64,000 bases of DNA from Eubacterium uniforme. GTDB taxonomy: Bacteria; Bacillota; Clostridia; Lachnospirales; Lachnospiraceae. The DNA lies in contig NZ_FUXZ01000010.1 of NCBI RefSeq assembly GCF_900167115.1, positions 62,001-126,000 on the forward strand, given 5' to 3'. Positions 8,738 to 17,947 of the stretch are shown piece after piece. Numbering within the stretch: position 1 is the first letter of the stretch; every line of letters starts with the position of its first letter. Both the position numbers and the translations under genes were made by a program. A model generated the notes under the pieces. It did not search any database. It saw only the letters and a program-made list of their open reading frames with translations, and had not been told where the DNA came from.

Positions 8738-10132
8738 ATGAAAAAAGAGGTTGTTGATTTTACAAAAGGGGAGCCTATAAGGTTGATTATCCCCTTCTAT
8801 ATTCCTTTATTGCTCACAAGTTTGCTTCAACAGATATATAATTTTGTTGATGCACTAATTGTTGGGCAAGGTCTTGGAGATGATGCACTTGCTGCAGTTG
8901 GAAATATGGGATCCATATTTTTCCTTATTGTAGGTTTCTCATTTGGATTAGCAAATGGCTTTGGTGTTTTAGTTGCGCATAGTTTTGGAGCTAAAGATTA
9001 TGCAGAACTTAGAAGAAGAATAGCATCAATAGTACAGTTAGCATGTGTATTAGCCGTGGTACTTACATCGTTAAGTTTATTTTTCCTAAAAGATATTTTA
9101 ATATTTTTAAGAACAGATAAAGTGATAATTAAAGATAGTTTGGCATATGGATATATTGTATTTGCTGGATTATTCAGTTCGATTTCATATAATGTTTGCG
9201 CGTCAATCTTAAGAGCATTAGGAGATAGTAAGACTCCGCTAAAAGCGATTGTTGTTGCATCAATTTTGAATTTATCACTTGATAGTTTCTTTATATTTGT
9301 GCTTCATATGGGTGTGTGGTCAGTTGCAATAGCAACTGTTATTTCACAGATTGTTTCAACATTAGTATGTTTTAACAGGTTGAGACAGATTAGTATTATA
9401 AAATTAACAAAATCGGATTTCCAAAATGAAAAGCATGTATACATAGACCTAATCAAAAATGGTGTGCCTATGGCATTTATGAATTCCATAACTGCCATAG
9501 GTTGCATGGTGGTTCAGTATTTTGTTAATGGATATGGAGTTAATTATACATCAGCTTATGCTGCATGTAGTAAGTATTTGAATCTCTTTATGAATCCAGC
9601 TTGTACGGCAGGACATGCGATGAGTGCATTTACTAGTCAGAATTTTGGTGCTAAAAAATACAAAAGAATCAAAAATGGACTTAAAGTTTGTTTAAGTATA
9701 TCTTTTATAACATATTTAACACTTGGAATGGCAATGGTATTTGCTCCTAGATTTTTAGCTAATATCCTTCTTGATGGAAACAAATCAATTAGTTTAGCAG
9801 CAGAGTTTTTACCGATATGTGGAGCAACTATAATTGCAGTTGATTGCCTCTTCGTATTTAGAAGTGGTGTTCAGGCTATGGGTAATCCGATGATACCTAT
9901 GTGGTCAGGTGTTTTAGAAATGGTTTTAAGGATATCGACGATTGCATATTTTATGAGTAGAGTTGGATTTAGGGCAACAGCATATGCAGAGGTCGCTGCT
10001 TGGACAGGAGCGCTTTTGATAAATATGGTGGCATTTGCTGTGATACTTAGTAGAAATCTTAGTAAGTCTAAAGCATATGATTTAGATAATATAAGTGTGG
10101 AAGGTAATATCGTGGTTACAAAGGAGGGATAA
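8738..10132 (+). CDS. MATE-family efflux pump
   Basis: 464 residues with about 12 membrane segments in two MatE halves. The N-terminus (LIIPFYIPLLLTSLLQQIYNFVDALIVG) and the motif VAHSFGAKDY are characteristic. MATE proteins export drugs or metabolites in exchange for Na+ or H+. An A/G-rich ribosome binding site precedes the ATG, and a TATAAT at 8627 with weak -35 support may be the promoter. Its stop codon is one base before the next gene's TTG start, so pump and epimerase are translationally coupled. It is paralogous to the pump at 26829. The substrate is unknown. Confidence 0.9.
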   Translation: MKKEVVDFTKGEPIRLIIPFYIPLLLTSLLQQIYNFVDALIVGQGLGDDALAAVGNMGSIFFLIVGFSFGLANGFGVLVAHSFGAKDYAELRRRIASIVQLACVLAVVLTSLSLFFLKDILIFLRTDKVIIKDSLAYGYIVFAGLFSSISYNVCASILRALGDSKTPLKAIVVASILNLSLDSFFIFVLHMGVWSVAIATVISQIVSTLVCFNRLRQISIIKLTKSDFQNEKHVYIDLIKNGVPMAFMNSITAIGCMVVQYFVNGYGVNYTSAYAACSKYLNLFMNPACTAGHAMSAFTSQNFGAKKYKRIKNGLKVCLSISFITYLTLGMAMVFAPRFLANILLDGNKSISLAAEFLPICGATIIAVDCLFVFRSGVQAMGNPMIPMWSGVLEMVLRISTIAYFMSRVGFRATAYAEVAAWTGALLINMVAFAVILSRNLSKSKAYDLDNISVEGNIVVTKEG

Positions 10133-10133
10133 A

Positions 10134-11156
10134 TTGAAAGCATTATTTATAGGCGGAAGTGGAACAATAAGTGCTGCAATAGTAAGAAGATTATCCGAAG
10201 AATTAAATTGGGAAGTTTATATATTAAATAGAGGTAACAGAGATCTTGGTGATTTAAAGAATGTTACTCAAATTATAGCAGATATTAATGATGAAGAAGA
10301 TGTTCTTAATAAACTTGGTGACATGAAGTTTGATGTTGTAAGCGAATTTATAGGATTCACTGTTGATGCGGTTGAAAGAGATTATAGATTATTTAAAGAT
10401 CGAACAAATCAGTATATTTTCATAAGTTCAGCATCTGCATATCATAAACCTGCATCAGATTACTTGATTACAGAAGGGACAACTTTAGCAAATCCACATT
10501 GGGAATACTCGAGAAACAAGATAGCTTGTGAGGAATTTCTAATGGATAAATATAGAAATGAAGGATTTCCAGTAACAATTGTTAGACCTAGTCATACATA
10601 TGATGAAAGAAGTATTCCATTAGGAGTACATGGTAAAAATGGATCTTTCCAGGTTATTAAACGAATGTTAGAAGGAAAGCCTGTTATTATTCAAGGTGAT
10701 GGAACATCACTTTGGACTCTTACATTCAACAAAGATTTCGCCGTAGGCTTCACAGCCCTTATGGGTAATCCTCACGCCTATGGCGAAGCTTTCCAAATTA
10801 CTGGTGATGAAACTCTTTCATGGAATCAGATTTATCAGACAATTGCAGAGGCACTTGGCGTTGAATTAAATGCATATCATATTTCATCAGAATACTTAAG
10901 TGCAGTTGGCGATAAATATGGTTTTGATTTTGAAGGAAGTTTAATTGGAGATAAAGCTGTTAGTGTTGTTTTTGATAACAGCAAATTAAAACGAATTGTT
11001 CCAGATATGAAAACAAACATACCATTCTCTGAAGGAGTTAGAATTGCACTTGATTATGTTATGTCTCATGAAGAATGTCAGGTTGAAGATCCTGAATTTG
11101 ACTCATGGTGTGATAGAGTAATCATAGCTTTAGAGAATGCCAAACTAAGCGTTTAA
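10134..11156 (+). CDS. NAD-dependent epimerase/dehydratase (extended SDR)
   Basis: 340 residues starting at TTG 10134, which follows AGGAGGG; a longer frame from 10095 would run deep into the MATE gene. The Rossmann loop GGSGTIS is at residues 7-13 and the SDR catalytic pair at Tyr125/Lys129 (WEYSRNK), with the serine segment FISSASAY at 96-103. It belongs to the atypical extended SDRs related to CSP41/isoflavone-reductase-like proteins. The substrate is probably a nucleotide sugar or a small molecule, not determined. Tight coupling to the MATE gene suggests that the product or substrate is exported, or that it detoxifies something the pump handles. Confidence 0.75.
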   Translation: MKALFIGGSGTISAAIVRRLSEELNWEVYILNRGNRDLGDLKNVTQIIADINDEEDVLNKLGDMKFDVVSEFIGFTVDAVERDYRLFKDRTNQYIFISSASAYHKPASDYLITEGTTLANPHWEYSRNKIACEEFLMDKYRNEGFPVTIVRPSHTYDERSIPLGVHGKNGSFQVIKRMLEGKPVIIQGDGTSLWTLTFNKDFAVGFTALMGNPHAYGEAFQITGDETLSWNQIYQTIAEALGVELNAYHISSEYLSAVGDKYGFDFEGSLIGDKAVSVVFDNSKLKRIVPDMKTNIPFSEGVRIALDYVMSHEECQVEDPEFDSWCDRVIIALENAKLSV

Positions 11157-11187
11157 ACAAACAAATCAATATAAATTTCTTACCCCC

Positions 11188-11214
11188 GGCGGCGTCTATA
11201 TGGCGCCGCCATTT
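11188..11214 (+). terminator. GC-rich terminator after the epimerase
   Basis: GGCGGCG (11188-11194) pairs with CGCCGCC (11204-11210), loop 9 nt, then ATTTTC. The GC content is strikingly high for this DNA. Confidence 0.75.
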
Positions 11215-11237
11215 TCACAGAAATATTGTCTGATTAC

Positions 11238-11266
11238 TTGACAAAGCAAAGTAGCTAAGTTATATT
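11238..11266 (+). promoter_or_regulatory. Sigma-A promoter for the orphan gene at 11379
   Basis: TTGACA (11238-11243), 17-bp spacer, TATATT (11261-11266); the leader would be about 105 nt. Confidence 0.65.
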
Positions 11267-11378
11267 TTTTTTACACTACTTGATACTACAAAGTGGTACA
11301 TTTTATAAAATAAGATATTAATACTAGTATTGAAAGGAAGAATCGCTATAGATAAATATTGAATTAGGGGAGGCTTGT

Positions 11379-12416
11379 ATGCAAATTAAGTTTGGAGATG
11401 GGATAATAACATTTATCGATAATGAAAAGGAATATTCTTTTAACTCACATGCGACAAATATGAATTCTTATACTAAGCATGATCTTATCGATAGAGAAAA
11501 GCACAGAGTTAGAGAAAATAGTTTTGATGAAAATGGAAAAAGATTTAAAATAGTAGATGTGGCAATAGGAAACAATATGGCTGCGTGGTATGTAGAGGAA
11601 TACTTCTTTGATGGAGAAAACTATAAGCGTTCTAAGAAAGAAAATATTTACTTGGGTGATTTTGAATCGGGAGAAGAGCGTGTAATATATAGGGGCGAAT
11701 GCTACGGTGATTTGTGTTTTGATGGAGATGATTTGTATTTTAACATTGGAAACAAAGTAGCGGTACATCACCTATCAACTGATACTTTCGAGATTCTGTT
11801 CAAACATTCTGGTATTAAAAAAGATGGGTTAGAGCTTCATATTACACCAAAGCGTATCTTTTATCAACATTGGAGTCACAGTTCTAATAACACAATGTGG
11901 TATGATCGAGAAACAAAAGAAATAGTTAATCCACGTTTTGATGGGAGACCTTTATTTTTCCTAAACGATGAGTTACTTATCTATGGTGGTGTGGAACATA
12001 CTTGGAAATATGATGTTGCGACAAGGAAGAAAAAACGCCTTTTCAGTAATAAAACAATGGATTTAATTTTTAAGATGGTAGCAGCATTTTTCGGCGTACC
12101 AGATGAATACTGTGACAGATATCATAGTATGTTTGCATCTGTTGACTTACAGGATTACAAGGACGGAAGGCTGTTTTTTAAGAGTAATTGCAGTTATAAT
12201 CATGAAGGCATGAGTTCAGAAGAAAAACTAAGTGAGTGCCATGACTTAGGCTTACCGATGTCCCTTCATACGGTTATTTCTAGTAACACAACAGGCGAAG
12301 ATATTAGAATAGAAGCTGAACCTAAAGATATTATTCGCAAGGAAAAACCTTATACAATTCACTATAAGAACCTTGATTTTATGGATGTTTCGTTGTGGAC
12401 ATATCAAAATAATTAA
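11379..12416 (+). CDS. Unrecognised protein, beta-strand-rich
   Basis: 345 residues, no signal peptide and no membrane segment. I do not recognise the family. The sequence alternates short beta-strand-like runs with aspartate/glycine turns (GDFESGEERVIYRGECYGDLCFDGDDLYF; YDRETKEIVNPRFDGRPLFFLNDELLIYGG), which suggests a cytoplasmic beta-propeller-like fold (inference). GGGGAGG is 7 bases before the ATG. It has its own promoter and terminator, so it is a single-gene unit between the MATE operon and foldback element B. Confidence 0.6.
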   Translation: MQIKFGDGIITFIDNEKEYSFNSHATNMNSYTKHDLIDREKHRVRENSFDENGKRFKIVDVAIGNNMAAWYVEEYFFDGENYKRSKKENIYLGDFESGEERVIYRGECYGDLCFDGDDLYFNIGNKVAVHHLSTDTFEILFKHSGIKKDGLELHITPKRIFYQHWSHSSNNTMWYDRETKEIVNPRFDGRPLFFLNDELLIYGGVEHTWKYDVATRKKKRLFSNKTMDLIFKMVAAFFGVPDEYCDRYHSMFASVDLQDYKDGRLFFKSNCSYNHEGMSSEEKLSECHDLGLPMSLHTVISSNTTGEDIRIEAEPKDIIRKEKPYTIHYKNLDFMDVSLWTYQNN

Positions 12417-12456
12417 AAAAACAGTTCTACTCGATATGAGTAGAGCTGTTTTTTTA
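12413..12456 (+). terminator. Intrinsic terminator of the orphan gene
   Basis: Stem AACAGTTCTACTC against GAGTAGAGCTGTT (one G-T pair) with a short loop, A tract before and T tract after. Confidence 0.85.
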
Positions 12457-12498
12457 TGACTAAAGTCATATTCTAAATATTTCTTTTCTCACTACAAC

Positions 12499-12908
12499 CC
12501 TCCACTTGCATTCTGTATAATCATACTATAAGATAATTCATTCCGTCGTGCCAAAGCGAATTTTATATTTTCTAAATCGGACCATCGTGGGTCTCTACAC
12601 TTGGCGAGTGAATATTGGTTGGTTATTAATTATATTGTTTGGCGTAACGCGAAGCTTTATGTAGTGAAAATATATGTAATGCATGAATGCTTGCATTCAA
12701 ATGCATTGGCATATATTTTCGCTATGTAATGTTTAACATTATACCAAATAATATAATTGATAACATTACAACCAATAATTGCGAGCTTAGTGTAGCTAGG
12801 GGGGCCGCGCTGTGCGAGAACAGTGTCCGAGATAGACAATATAAATTCGCATGGCACGACGGAATGAACGGAACAGTTCAGTATGATTATACAGAATACA
12901 AGTGGAGG
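12499..12908. mobile_element. 410-bp foldback (giant hairpin) element B
   Basis: The outer arms CCTCCACTTG..ATTCTG..ATAATCATACT (12499-12527) and its complement ending at 12908 differ at one base. The next block ATTCATTCCGTCGTGCCA (12536 on) pairs with TGGCACGACGGAATGAA (12853 on). The apex is a nested hairpin around 12680-12710. The interior is homologous to element A: the blocks AAGTGTAGAGACCC and CTAGC/TACACTAAG occur in both. The outer arms of A and B are unrelated to each other. The right arm ends in AGTGGAGG, which serves as the ribosome binding site of the ABC ATPase gene. Confidence 0.75.
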
Positions 12909-12912
12909 ATTT

Positions 12913-13665
12913 ATGGGAATAATTTTAAGAACGAAAGATTTAACAAAGAAATATGATGATAAGACAGTTGTTGATAACTTGAATTTAGAGATTAATGAAG
13001 GTGAGATATTTGGGTTGCTTGGACCAAATGGAGCAGGTAAGAGTACAACTATGAATATGATTTGTAATTTGATTAGGCCGACGTTGGGCAGTGTTGAAAT
13101 CATGGGTAAGGATTTAAAGAAAAATAAGAAAGAGCTTATTAGTAAGCTTGGTTATATTCCACAGGAACTTGCAATACATGAAAATTTAAAGGCTTGGGAG
13201 AATGTTGAGCTTTTCACCTCGCTTTATAAGATTAAGGGAAGTGATCTAAAAAAGAGAATAGATGAATCACTTGATTATGTTGGATTATCTGAAAGAAAGA
13301 ATGATTATGCTAAGAACTTTTCAGGGGGGATGAAGAGAAGACTTAATATAGCTTGTGCAATTGGTCATCATCCAGATCTTTTGATTTTCGATGAACCTAC
13401 AGTTGGTATTGATCCTCAGTCTAGAAACTTTATTCTTGATAAGATTAAGGAATCAAATAAAAAAGGAGCAACTGTTATTTATACAAGTCATTACATGGAA
13501 GAAGTAGAGGCAATTTGTGATAGGATTGCCATTATGGATAATGGTAAGTTGATTGCGATAGGTACAAGTGAGGAACTAAAAAAATTAGTTGTAGATGATA
13601 TTGATTCAATTACATTAGAAGAAGTATTTTTAACTCTTACAGGAAAGAAACTTAGAGACTATTAA
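12913..13665 (+). CDS. ABC transporter ATP-binding protein
   Basis: 250 residues from the ATG at 12913, which stands 4 bases after GTGGAGG; an upstream ATG at 12883 has none. Walker A GPNGAGKST 37-45, Q-loop Gln84, signature FSGGM 136-140, Walker B LLIFDE 156-161, and a switch histidine in SHYMEE. It is of the ABC-2 drug/antibiotic-export type (CcmA/NatA-like). It powers the two permeases that follow; 81 bp separate it from the first. Its ribosome binding site, and probably its promoter region, lie in foldback element B. Confidence 0.9.
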   Translation: MGIILRTKDLTKKYDDKTVVDNLNLEINEGEIFGLLGPNGAGKSTTMNMICNLIRPTLGSVEIMGKDLKKNKKELISKLGYIPQELAIHENLKAWENVELFTSLYKIKGSDLKKRIDESLDYVGLSERKNDYAKNFSGGMKRRLNIACAIGHHPDLLIFDEPTVGIDPQSRNFILDKIKESNKKGATVIYTSHYMEEVEAICDRIAIMDNGKLIAIGTSEELKKLVVDDIDSITLEEVFLTLTGKKLRDY

Positions 13666-13746
13666 GTTGGAGTATGGTAAGAAATTTATTTGATTATAAA
13701 TAATTCATTAAAAGATTAAGTTTATTAAGATATAGAGAGGTTTAGA

Positions 13747-14841
13747 ATGATTAGGTATCTTATAAAAAATAATTTTAAATTGATGGGGCGAAACATAGTA
13801 AATATACTTTTGTTTATATTTGCTCCAATTGCTGTAATGGCAATTTTGATAAGTGCGTTTTCGGGGCTCATGGATAAATATAAGAGTGTAGATAAATTTA
13901 AGATTGGCTATTCAATTGAAGAGGGAAGTATATTTGAAAGCCATATAGATAGTATCAATTCGATACTAAGTAAACAGGGCATAGATTGTGTAAAGATTGA
14001 TACTGATAATCCAAAAGAGTGTATTGATAATAATGGTTTTGGTGGATATGTTGAATACAAAAAGGATATTTATAAAATTCATTTAAGTGATGATAAAAAA
14101 GTTGAGGGTAAGACTTTTGAATACATAATATCTGCATATGTTGAAAATATGGGATTAGCTATGTTTTCTAATATATCTGATGATAAAGTCCAGGATATGG
14201 ATTTTGAATTTACTGAAAGTCATCCAGATCATATGCCTGAAGTTAGTTCAACTGATTATTATGGAATTATCTGGATCATATATTTTAGCTGGTGTTCAAT
14301 TCTTTGTCTTACAGGAGTTTATAATAGTGAGAAAAAACATGATTTGGTAAAAAAATACAGAGTATCAAATCTTAATGAATTACAAATTTTTCTGTCAAGA
14401 TATATACCAAGCGTTGTAATCATATGTTTATGCTTAGTAATATCAATGTTTCTTTCAACGTTTGCACTTGGAGTTCACTGGGGAGTGTTACCACTATCAT
14501 TACTAATAGTAATTTTTTCATCACTTGCTGCTTTAGCATTTGGTATTATGGTACATACTATATTTGATAGTATGGTCACAACTATTATTATAGTTTTTGG
14601 TTGTGTTTGGTTTATGGGATTTTATGGTGGTACTTTTGAAACTTATATGTATCAAAATGTTCCAAATAATATTCATCTTCTGTCGCCGTTATATCACGTA
14701 AATAGGGCAACAGTTGAATTATCGGTGCTTGGACATAGTGACTATGTAATAAGTGCAATCGCATACACATTACTAATTACATTTTTATGTTCAGTCGTTG
14801 CAGTATTCGCTGGAATTATAAGAAAGAGAGGTAGAGCATGA
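13747..14841 (+). CDS. ABC-2 type permease (first)
   Basis: 364 residues. One N-terminal membrane helix (about 16-40), an extracytoplasmic domain of about 130 residues, then five helices from residue 175 on, as in ABC-2 exporters of the YhgE/NatB type. It pairs with the next permease as a heterodimer (inference from the tandem arrangement). GAGAGG precedes the ATG, and it overlaps the next gene by 4 bp (ATGA). A degenerate copy of the dispersed palindrome lies in codons around 13948-13970. Confidence 0.8.
   Translation: MIRYLIKNNFKLMGRNIVNILLFIFAPIAVMAILISAFSGLMDKYKSVDKFKIGYSIEEGSIFESHIDSINSILSKQGIDCVKIDTDNPKECIDNNGFGGYVEYKKDIYKIHLSDDKKVEGKTFEYIISAYVENMGLAMFSNISDDKVQDMDFEFTESHPDHMPEVSSTDYYGIIWIIYFSWCSILCLTGVYNSEKKHDLVKKYRVSNLNELQIFLSRYIPSVVIICLCLVISMFLSTFALGVHWGVLPLSLLIVIFSSLAALAFGIMVHTIFDSMVTTIIIVFGCVWFMGFYGGTFETYMYQNVPNNIHLLSPLYHVNRATVELSVLGHSDYVISAIAYTLLITFLCSVVAVFAGIIRKRGRA
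13948..13970. repeat. Degenerate copy of the 23-bp palindrome
   Basis: GATAGTAT-N7-ATACTAAG; inner six arm positions are symmetric, the outer two of the left arm differ. Coding, in the first permease. A weaker relative lies at 15399-15421 in the second permease. Confidence 0.4.
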
Positions 14842-16106
14842 TTTCAATTATTAAATCCACATTAAAGGTTATTTTGAGAAATAAAGTTTTTTGGTTTTTC
14901 TTAATTATTGCGCCCTTTGTTTCAACATTAATTCTAAATGTTAAACAGACCTATACTGCTTTTTATGATAAGGATAGACGAGAAATAGTAGAACTTGAGG
15001 ATATGAAAGATAAGGTCGCTTATAATGGTAGCAATGGAGAGTATCTAGTTAAAGTATATGATGCATCAGATAGTAAGATTTCTGAATATGTTTTAAATCG
15101 TCTTAAGGATAGTGGAACATTTAAAATATGTAGATATAAGGATAAGAATGTAAATATTGATACAGTTAATAGACTTATAGATTCAAGTGATTATTTAGAC
15201 AGAATGGGTACAGTTCTTTTCCTTGATAATGATTTTGCAGCAAATGCTTTATCTGGCAATACCAAGGATGCAATTAAGTTGTTTATAATGACTGATGATA
15301 AAAGAGGTAATCTTTTCAAGAATGAACTTAAGAATATATTTGCTGATATGGAAAGAGCTAAGGAAAGTGCAAGTATTCTTGATATGGAATTAAGTGAAGA
15401 TAGTATCATTTCAGTACTAACTCATAGAGATGAAAGTATTCCAAAAAAAGAAATAGTTTCATATGTTGGTAAGAATGAAAGAGAACTTACACAGGAACAG
15501 TCAAGCATGAGAGCACAATGTGGTTATGCATTTGCTTTTATGACTCTTGGATTTGTATTTGCTGGAATTTTGGTTTCGCATACTGCTATTAGAGAACAGA
15601 AAAATAGAGTGTTTACAAGAATTAAACTTACAACTACATCGGAGGCTGAATATTTTATAGCGAAGTTTATTGTAAGTGCACTAACTTCGGTTATGCTTAC
15701 AGGTGTTATGGCAATTTCAATGTTTGCATTAGGTACAGAGTCAATGGGAATTAGTAGAATTAAGGTATTATTCATGATTCTTCTTATAGGACTAATATTT
15801 AGCACATTAAGTCTTATGCTTGGTGTGGTTTCAGGCAATATTATGACAGCTAATATTTTAGCATTCCTAGTGTGGAATGTTACAGCTTTACTTTCTGGAT
15901 TGTATTTTCCTCTTAAAGATACAACGAAGGCTATTAAGGCAGCTTCTAACATAATGCCACAAAAGTGGTTTTTAGAGGGAACCGAGATGTTTTTAGTTAA
16001 TGACAACAAGGTCTATATTATGTTATTATGTATTACAGTGGCATATTTAATTGTTATTATAAGTGTGGGAAGCTTAGGACTTAAGTTGGTTAAAGAGGAA
16101 GTATAG
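14838..16106 (+). CDS. ABC-2 type permease (second)
   Basis: 422 residues with the same plan: helix at about 14-32, an extracytoplasmic domain of roughly 190 residues, then five or six helices (FAFMTLGFVFAGILV; MILLIGLIFSTLSLMLGVVSG and others). It starts inside the stop of the first permease and ends 4 bp before the sensor kinase gene, so ATPase, permeases and two-component system form one operon. The substrate is unknown; peptides or antibiotics are typical for such sets. Confidence 0.8.
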   Translation: MISIIKSTLKVILRNKVFWFFLIIAPFVSTLILNVKQTYTAFYDKDRREIVELEDMKDKVAYNGSNGEYLVKVYDASDSKISEYVLNRLKDSGTFKICRYKDKNVNIDTVNRLIDSSDYLDRMGTVLFLDNDFAANALSGNTKDAIKLFIMTDDKRGNLFKNELKNIFADMERAKESASILDMELSEDSIISVLTHRDESIPKKEIVSYVGKNERELTQEQSSMRAQCGYAFAFMTLGFVFAGILVSHTAIREQKNRVFTRIKLTTTSEAEYFIAKFIVSALTSVMLTGVMAISMFALGTESMGISRIKVLFMILLIGLIFSTLSLMLGVVSGNIMTANILAFLVWNVTALLSGLYFPLKDTTKAIKAASNIMPQKWFLEGTEMFLVNDNKVYIMLLCITVAYLIVIISVGSLGLKLVKEEV

Positions 16107-16110
16107 ATAG

Positions 16111-17253
16111 ATGAGAGAAGGCACTAGAAATAATTACTTTATAATAGTTCGAATCATAATGATGGTTATGTTTTCGTTAGGTGGGTTTTTAAATACGGAC
16201 AGAGATAGAAAAGTAGGAGTATTAGCATTAATACTCCTGCTTGTTTCGCTTTTTATGGCTTGTATATGTTTAAAAGAATTCTTTACGGTGTCAATTCAAA
16301 AGATTATATTGATAATTCCAGCAATTATTTTGGCTTTATTATTTTATATAGAAGGTAAGAGTTTTATCTTTTTAGGAGTATTCCTTATATGTGAGTATTT
16401 GTTTTTGTTTAAGGCAAAGATTATTTACTTTGTTTTGCCATATATTATGCTATACGCAAATGCTGAGTTTGATATGTTTTTTGCATTTGTTGTAATATCT
16501 TTGATTGATTTGTGCTACATACAGGAGATGTATGTGGTAAGTTACTATAGAAATCGTACCATTGAGGATGTAAAGCTTGAGCAGAGTCTTAAGAGGGATA
16601 TGACCATTAAGGAAGAAGCTGCTAAGGATGAACTTAAGAAAAGTATGCTTATGGCAGAAAACCAAATACTTGAGGAGCGTGCGCATCTTTCACAGACTTT
16701 GCATGATAAGTTAGGACATAACATTAATGGTTCTATTTATCAGCTTGAAGCTAGTAAACTTATTATGGAGAAGGATCCTGAAAAGGCTAGGTCCATGACC
16801 CAGGGAGTTATTGATCAATTAAGAACTGGTATGGATGAGATAAGAAGTATCCTTCGTAAGGAGCGTCCAAAGAAGAAGGAACTTGCGATTATACAGTTGT
16901 ATAAATTATGTGATGATTGCAATAACAAGGGTGTTGTTACTGAACTTGAAACAGAGGGTAACATAGACGATATACCTGATTATCTTTGGGAAGTTATTTT
17001 GGATAATGCATTTGAGGCGGTGTCAAATGCTATGAAGTACGCGCAGTGTAAGAACATTAAAATAAATATTAATGCGATGAATAAGATGGTACGATGTCAG
17101 ATTAAGGATGATGGTATCGGTTGTAAGAATATAGAAGATGGTATGGGGCTTTCAGGTATGAGACAACGAATAAGAGCAATTGGTGGAACCATAAGCTTTG
17201 AAAGTGACGCGGGATTCGTAGTAAACATGCTTATGCCAATTAGAAGGGAGTAA
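16111..17253 (+). CDS. Sensor histidine kinase, NarL/LiaS type
   Basis: 380 residues. Five or six short membrane helices occupy 10-135 with very little exposed loop, so sensing is probably in the membrane. A coiled linker (150-190) leads to the HisKA_3 box LSQTLHDKLGHN with phospho-acceptor His198. The HATPase domain follows, with the N box NAFEAVSNAMKYA, G1 DDGIG and G2 GMGLSGM. It ends one base before its response regulator. Membrane-embedded sensors with an ABC-2 exporter commonly respond to cell-envelope stress or antibiotics (family knowledge). Confidence 0.9.
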   Translation: MREGTRNNYFIIVRIIMMVMFSLGGFLNTDRDRKVGVLALILLLVSLFMACICLKEFFTVSIQKIILIIPAIILALLFYIEGKSFIFLGVFLICEYLFLFKAKIIYFVLPYIMLYANAEFDMFFAFVVISLIDLCYIQEMYVVSYYRNRTIEDVKLEQSLKRDMTIKEEAAKDELKKSMLMAENQILEERAHLSQTLHDKLGHNINGSIYQLEASKLIMEKDPEKARSMTQGVIDQLRTGMDEIRSILRKERPKKKELAIIQLYKLCDDCNNKGVVTELETEGNIDDIPDYLWEVILDNAFEAVSNAMKYAQCKNIKININAMNKMVRCQIKDDGIGCKNIEDGMGLSGMRQRIRAIGGTISFESDAGFVVNMLMPIRRE

Positions 17254-17254
17254 T

Positions 17255-17899
17255 ATGGAAAAGATTAAAGTTATAATTGCAGATGATAGTGATTTTGTTA
17301 GAGATGGAATGAAGATTATATTAGATGTTGATGATGATTTTGAAGTTATAGGATGTGCTTCTAATGGAAAGGAAGCAATAGAACTTGCAAAAGAAAATCA
17401 ACCAGATGTATTTTTGATGGATATTCAGATGCCGGTTATGGATGGAATTGAGGCAACTAAAATAATAGTTGAAGAGAATCTTGGTAAGGTTTTAATTCTT
17501 ACAACATTTGATGATGATGAACTTGTTAAGCAGGCCCTTAATAATGGAGCTAAGGGTTATTTGATTAAGAATCATACACCGGAGCATTTAAAGTCCATGA
17601 TTAAATCGGTTTATAGTGGAACCGGTGTTATGGAAGAAAAAATCCTTGAGTCTCTTGCAAATATGGATACTGCAATTAAGCGTGGAAGTATGCATGAGCA
17701 GTTTGACAGTTCGCAGTATAGTGAGAGAGAACTTGAGATTATTAGAGAAGTGGCAGAGGGACTTTCAAATAAGGAAATTGCTGCTAAGCTTTTTATATCC
17801 GAAGGTACGGTAAAGAACTACATTACGTCAATTCTTTCAAAGGAAGGGTTGTCGCATAGAACTGCACTTGCGGTTTATTATCTTACAGGGAAAAAATAG
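17255..17899 (+). CDS. Response regulator, NarL/LuxR family
   Basis: 214 residues. The receiver domain 4-120 has acidic pocket Asp10/Asp11, phospho-acceptor Asp56 (VFLMDIQMP), Thr83 and Lys104. The LuxR helix-turn-helix is at about 150-205 (YSERELEIIREVAEGLSNKEIAAKLF). AAGGGAG is 5 bases before the ATG. Partner of the kinase just upstream, probably controlling this ABC operon. Confidence 0.93.
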   Translation: MEKIKVIIADDSDFVRDGMKIILDVDDDFEVIGCASNGKEAIELAKENQPDVFLMDIQMPVMDGIEATKIIVEENLGKVLILTTFDDDELVKQALNNGAKGYLIKNHTPEHLKSMIKSVYSGTGVMEEKILESLANMDTAIKRGSMHEQFDSSQYSERELEIIREVAEGLSNKEIAAKLFISEGTVKNYITSILSKEGLSHRTALAVYYLTGKK

Positions 17900-17947
17900 A
17901 GTGATAAAATTGAAACAGGTTTTTACATTTTGGAAAGGAGGTAGATT

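Noticed and set aside
12657-13103. Open frames across foldback element B on both strands
   Set aside because: They follow from the inverted repeat or run antisense to the ABC ATPase; no start signals.
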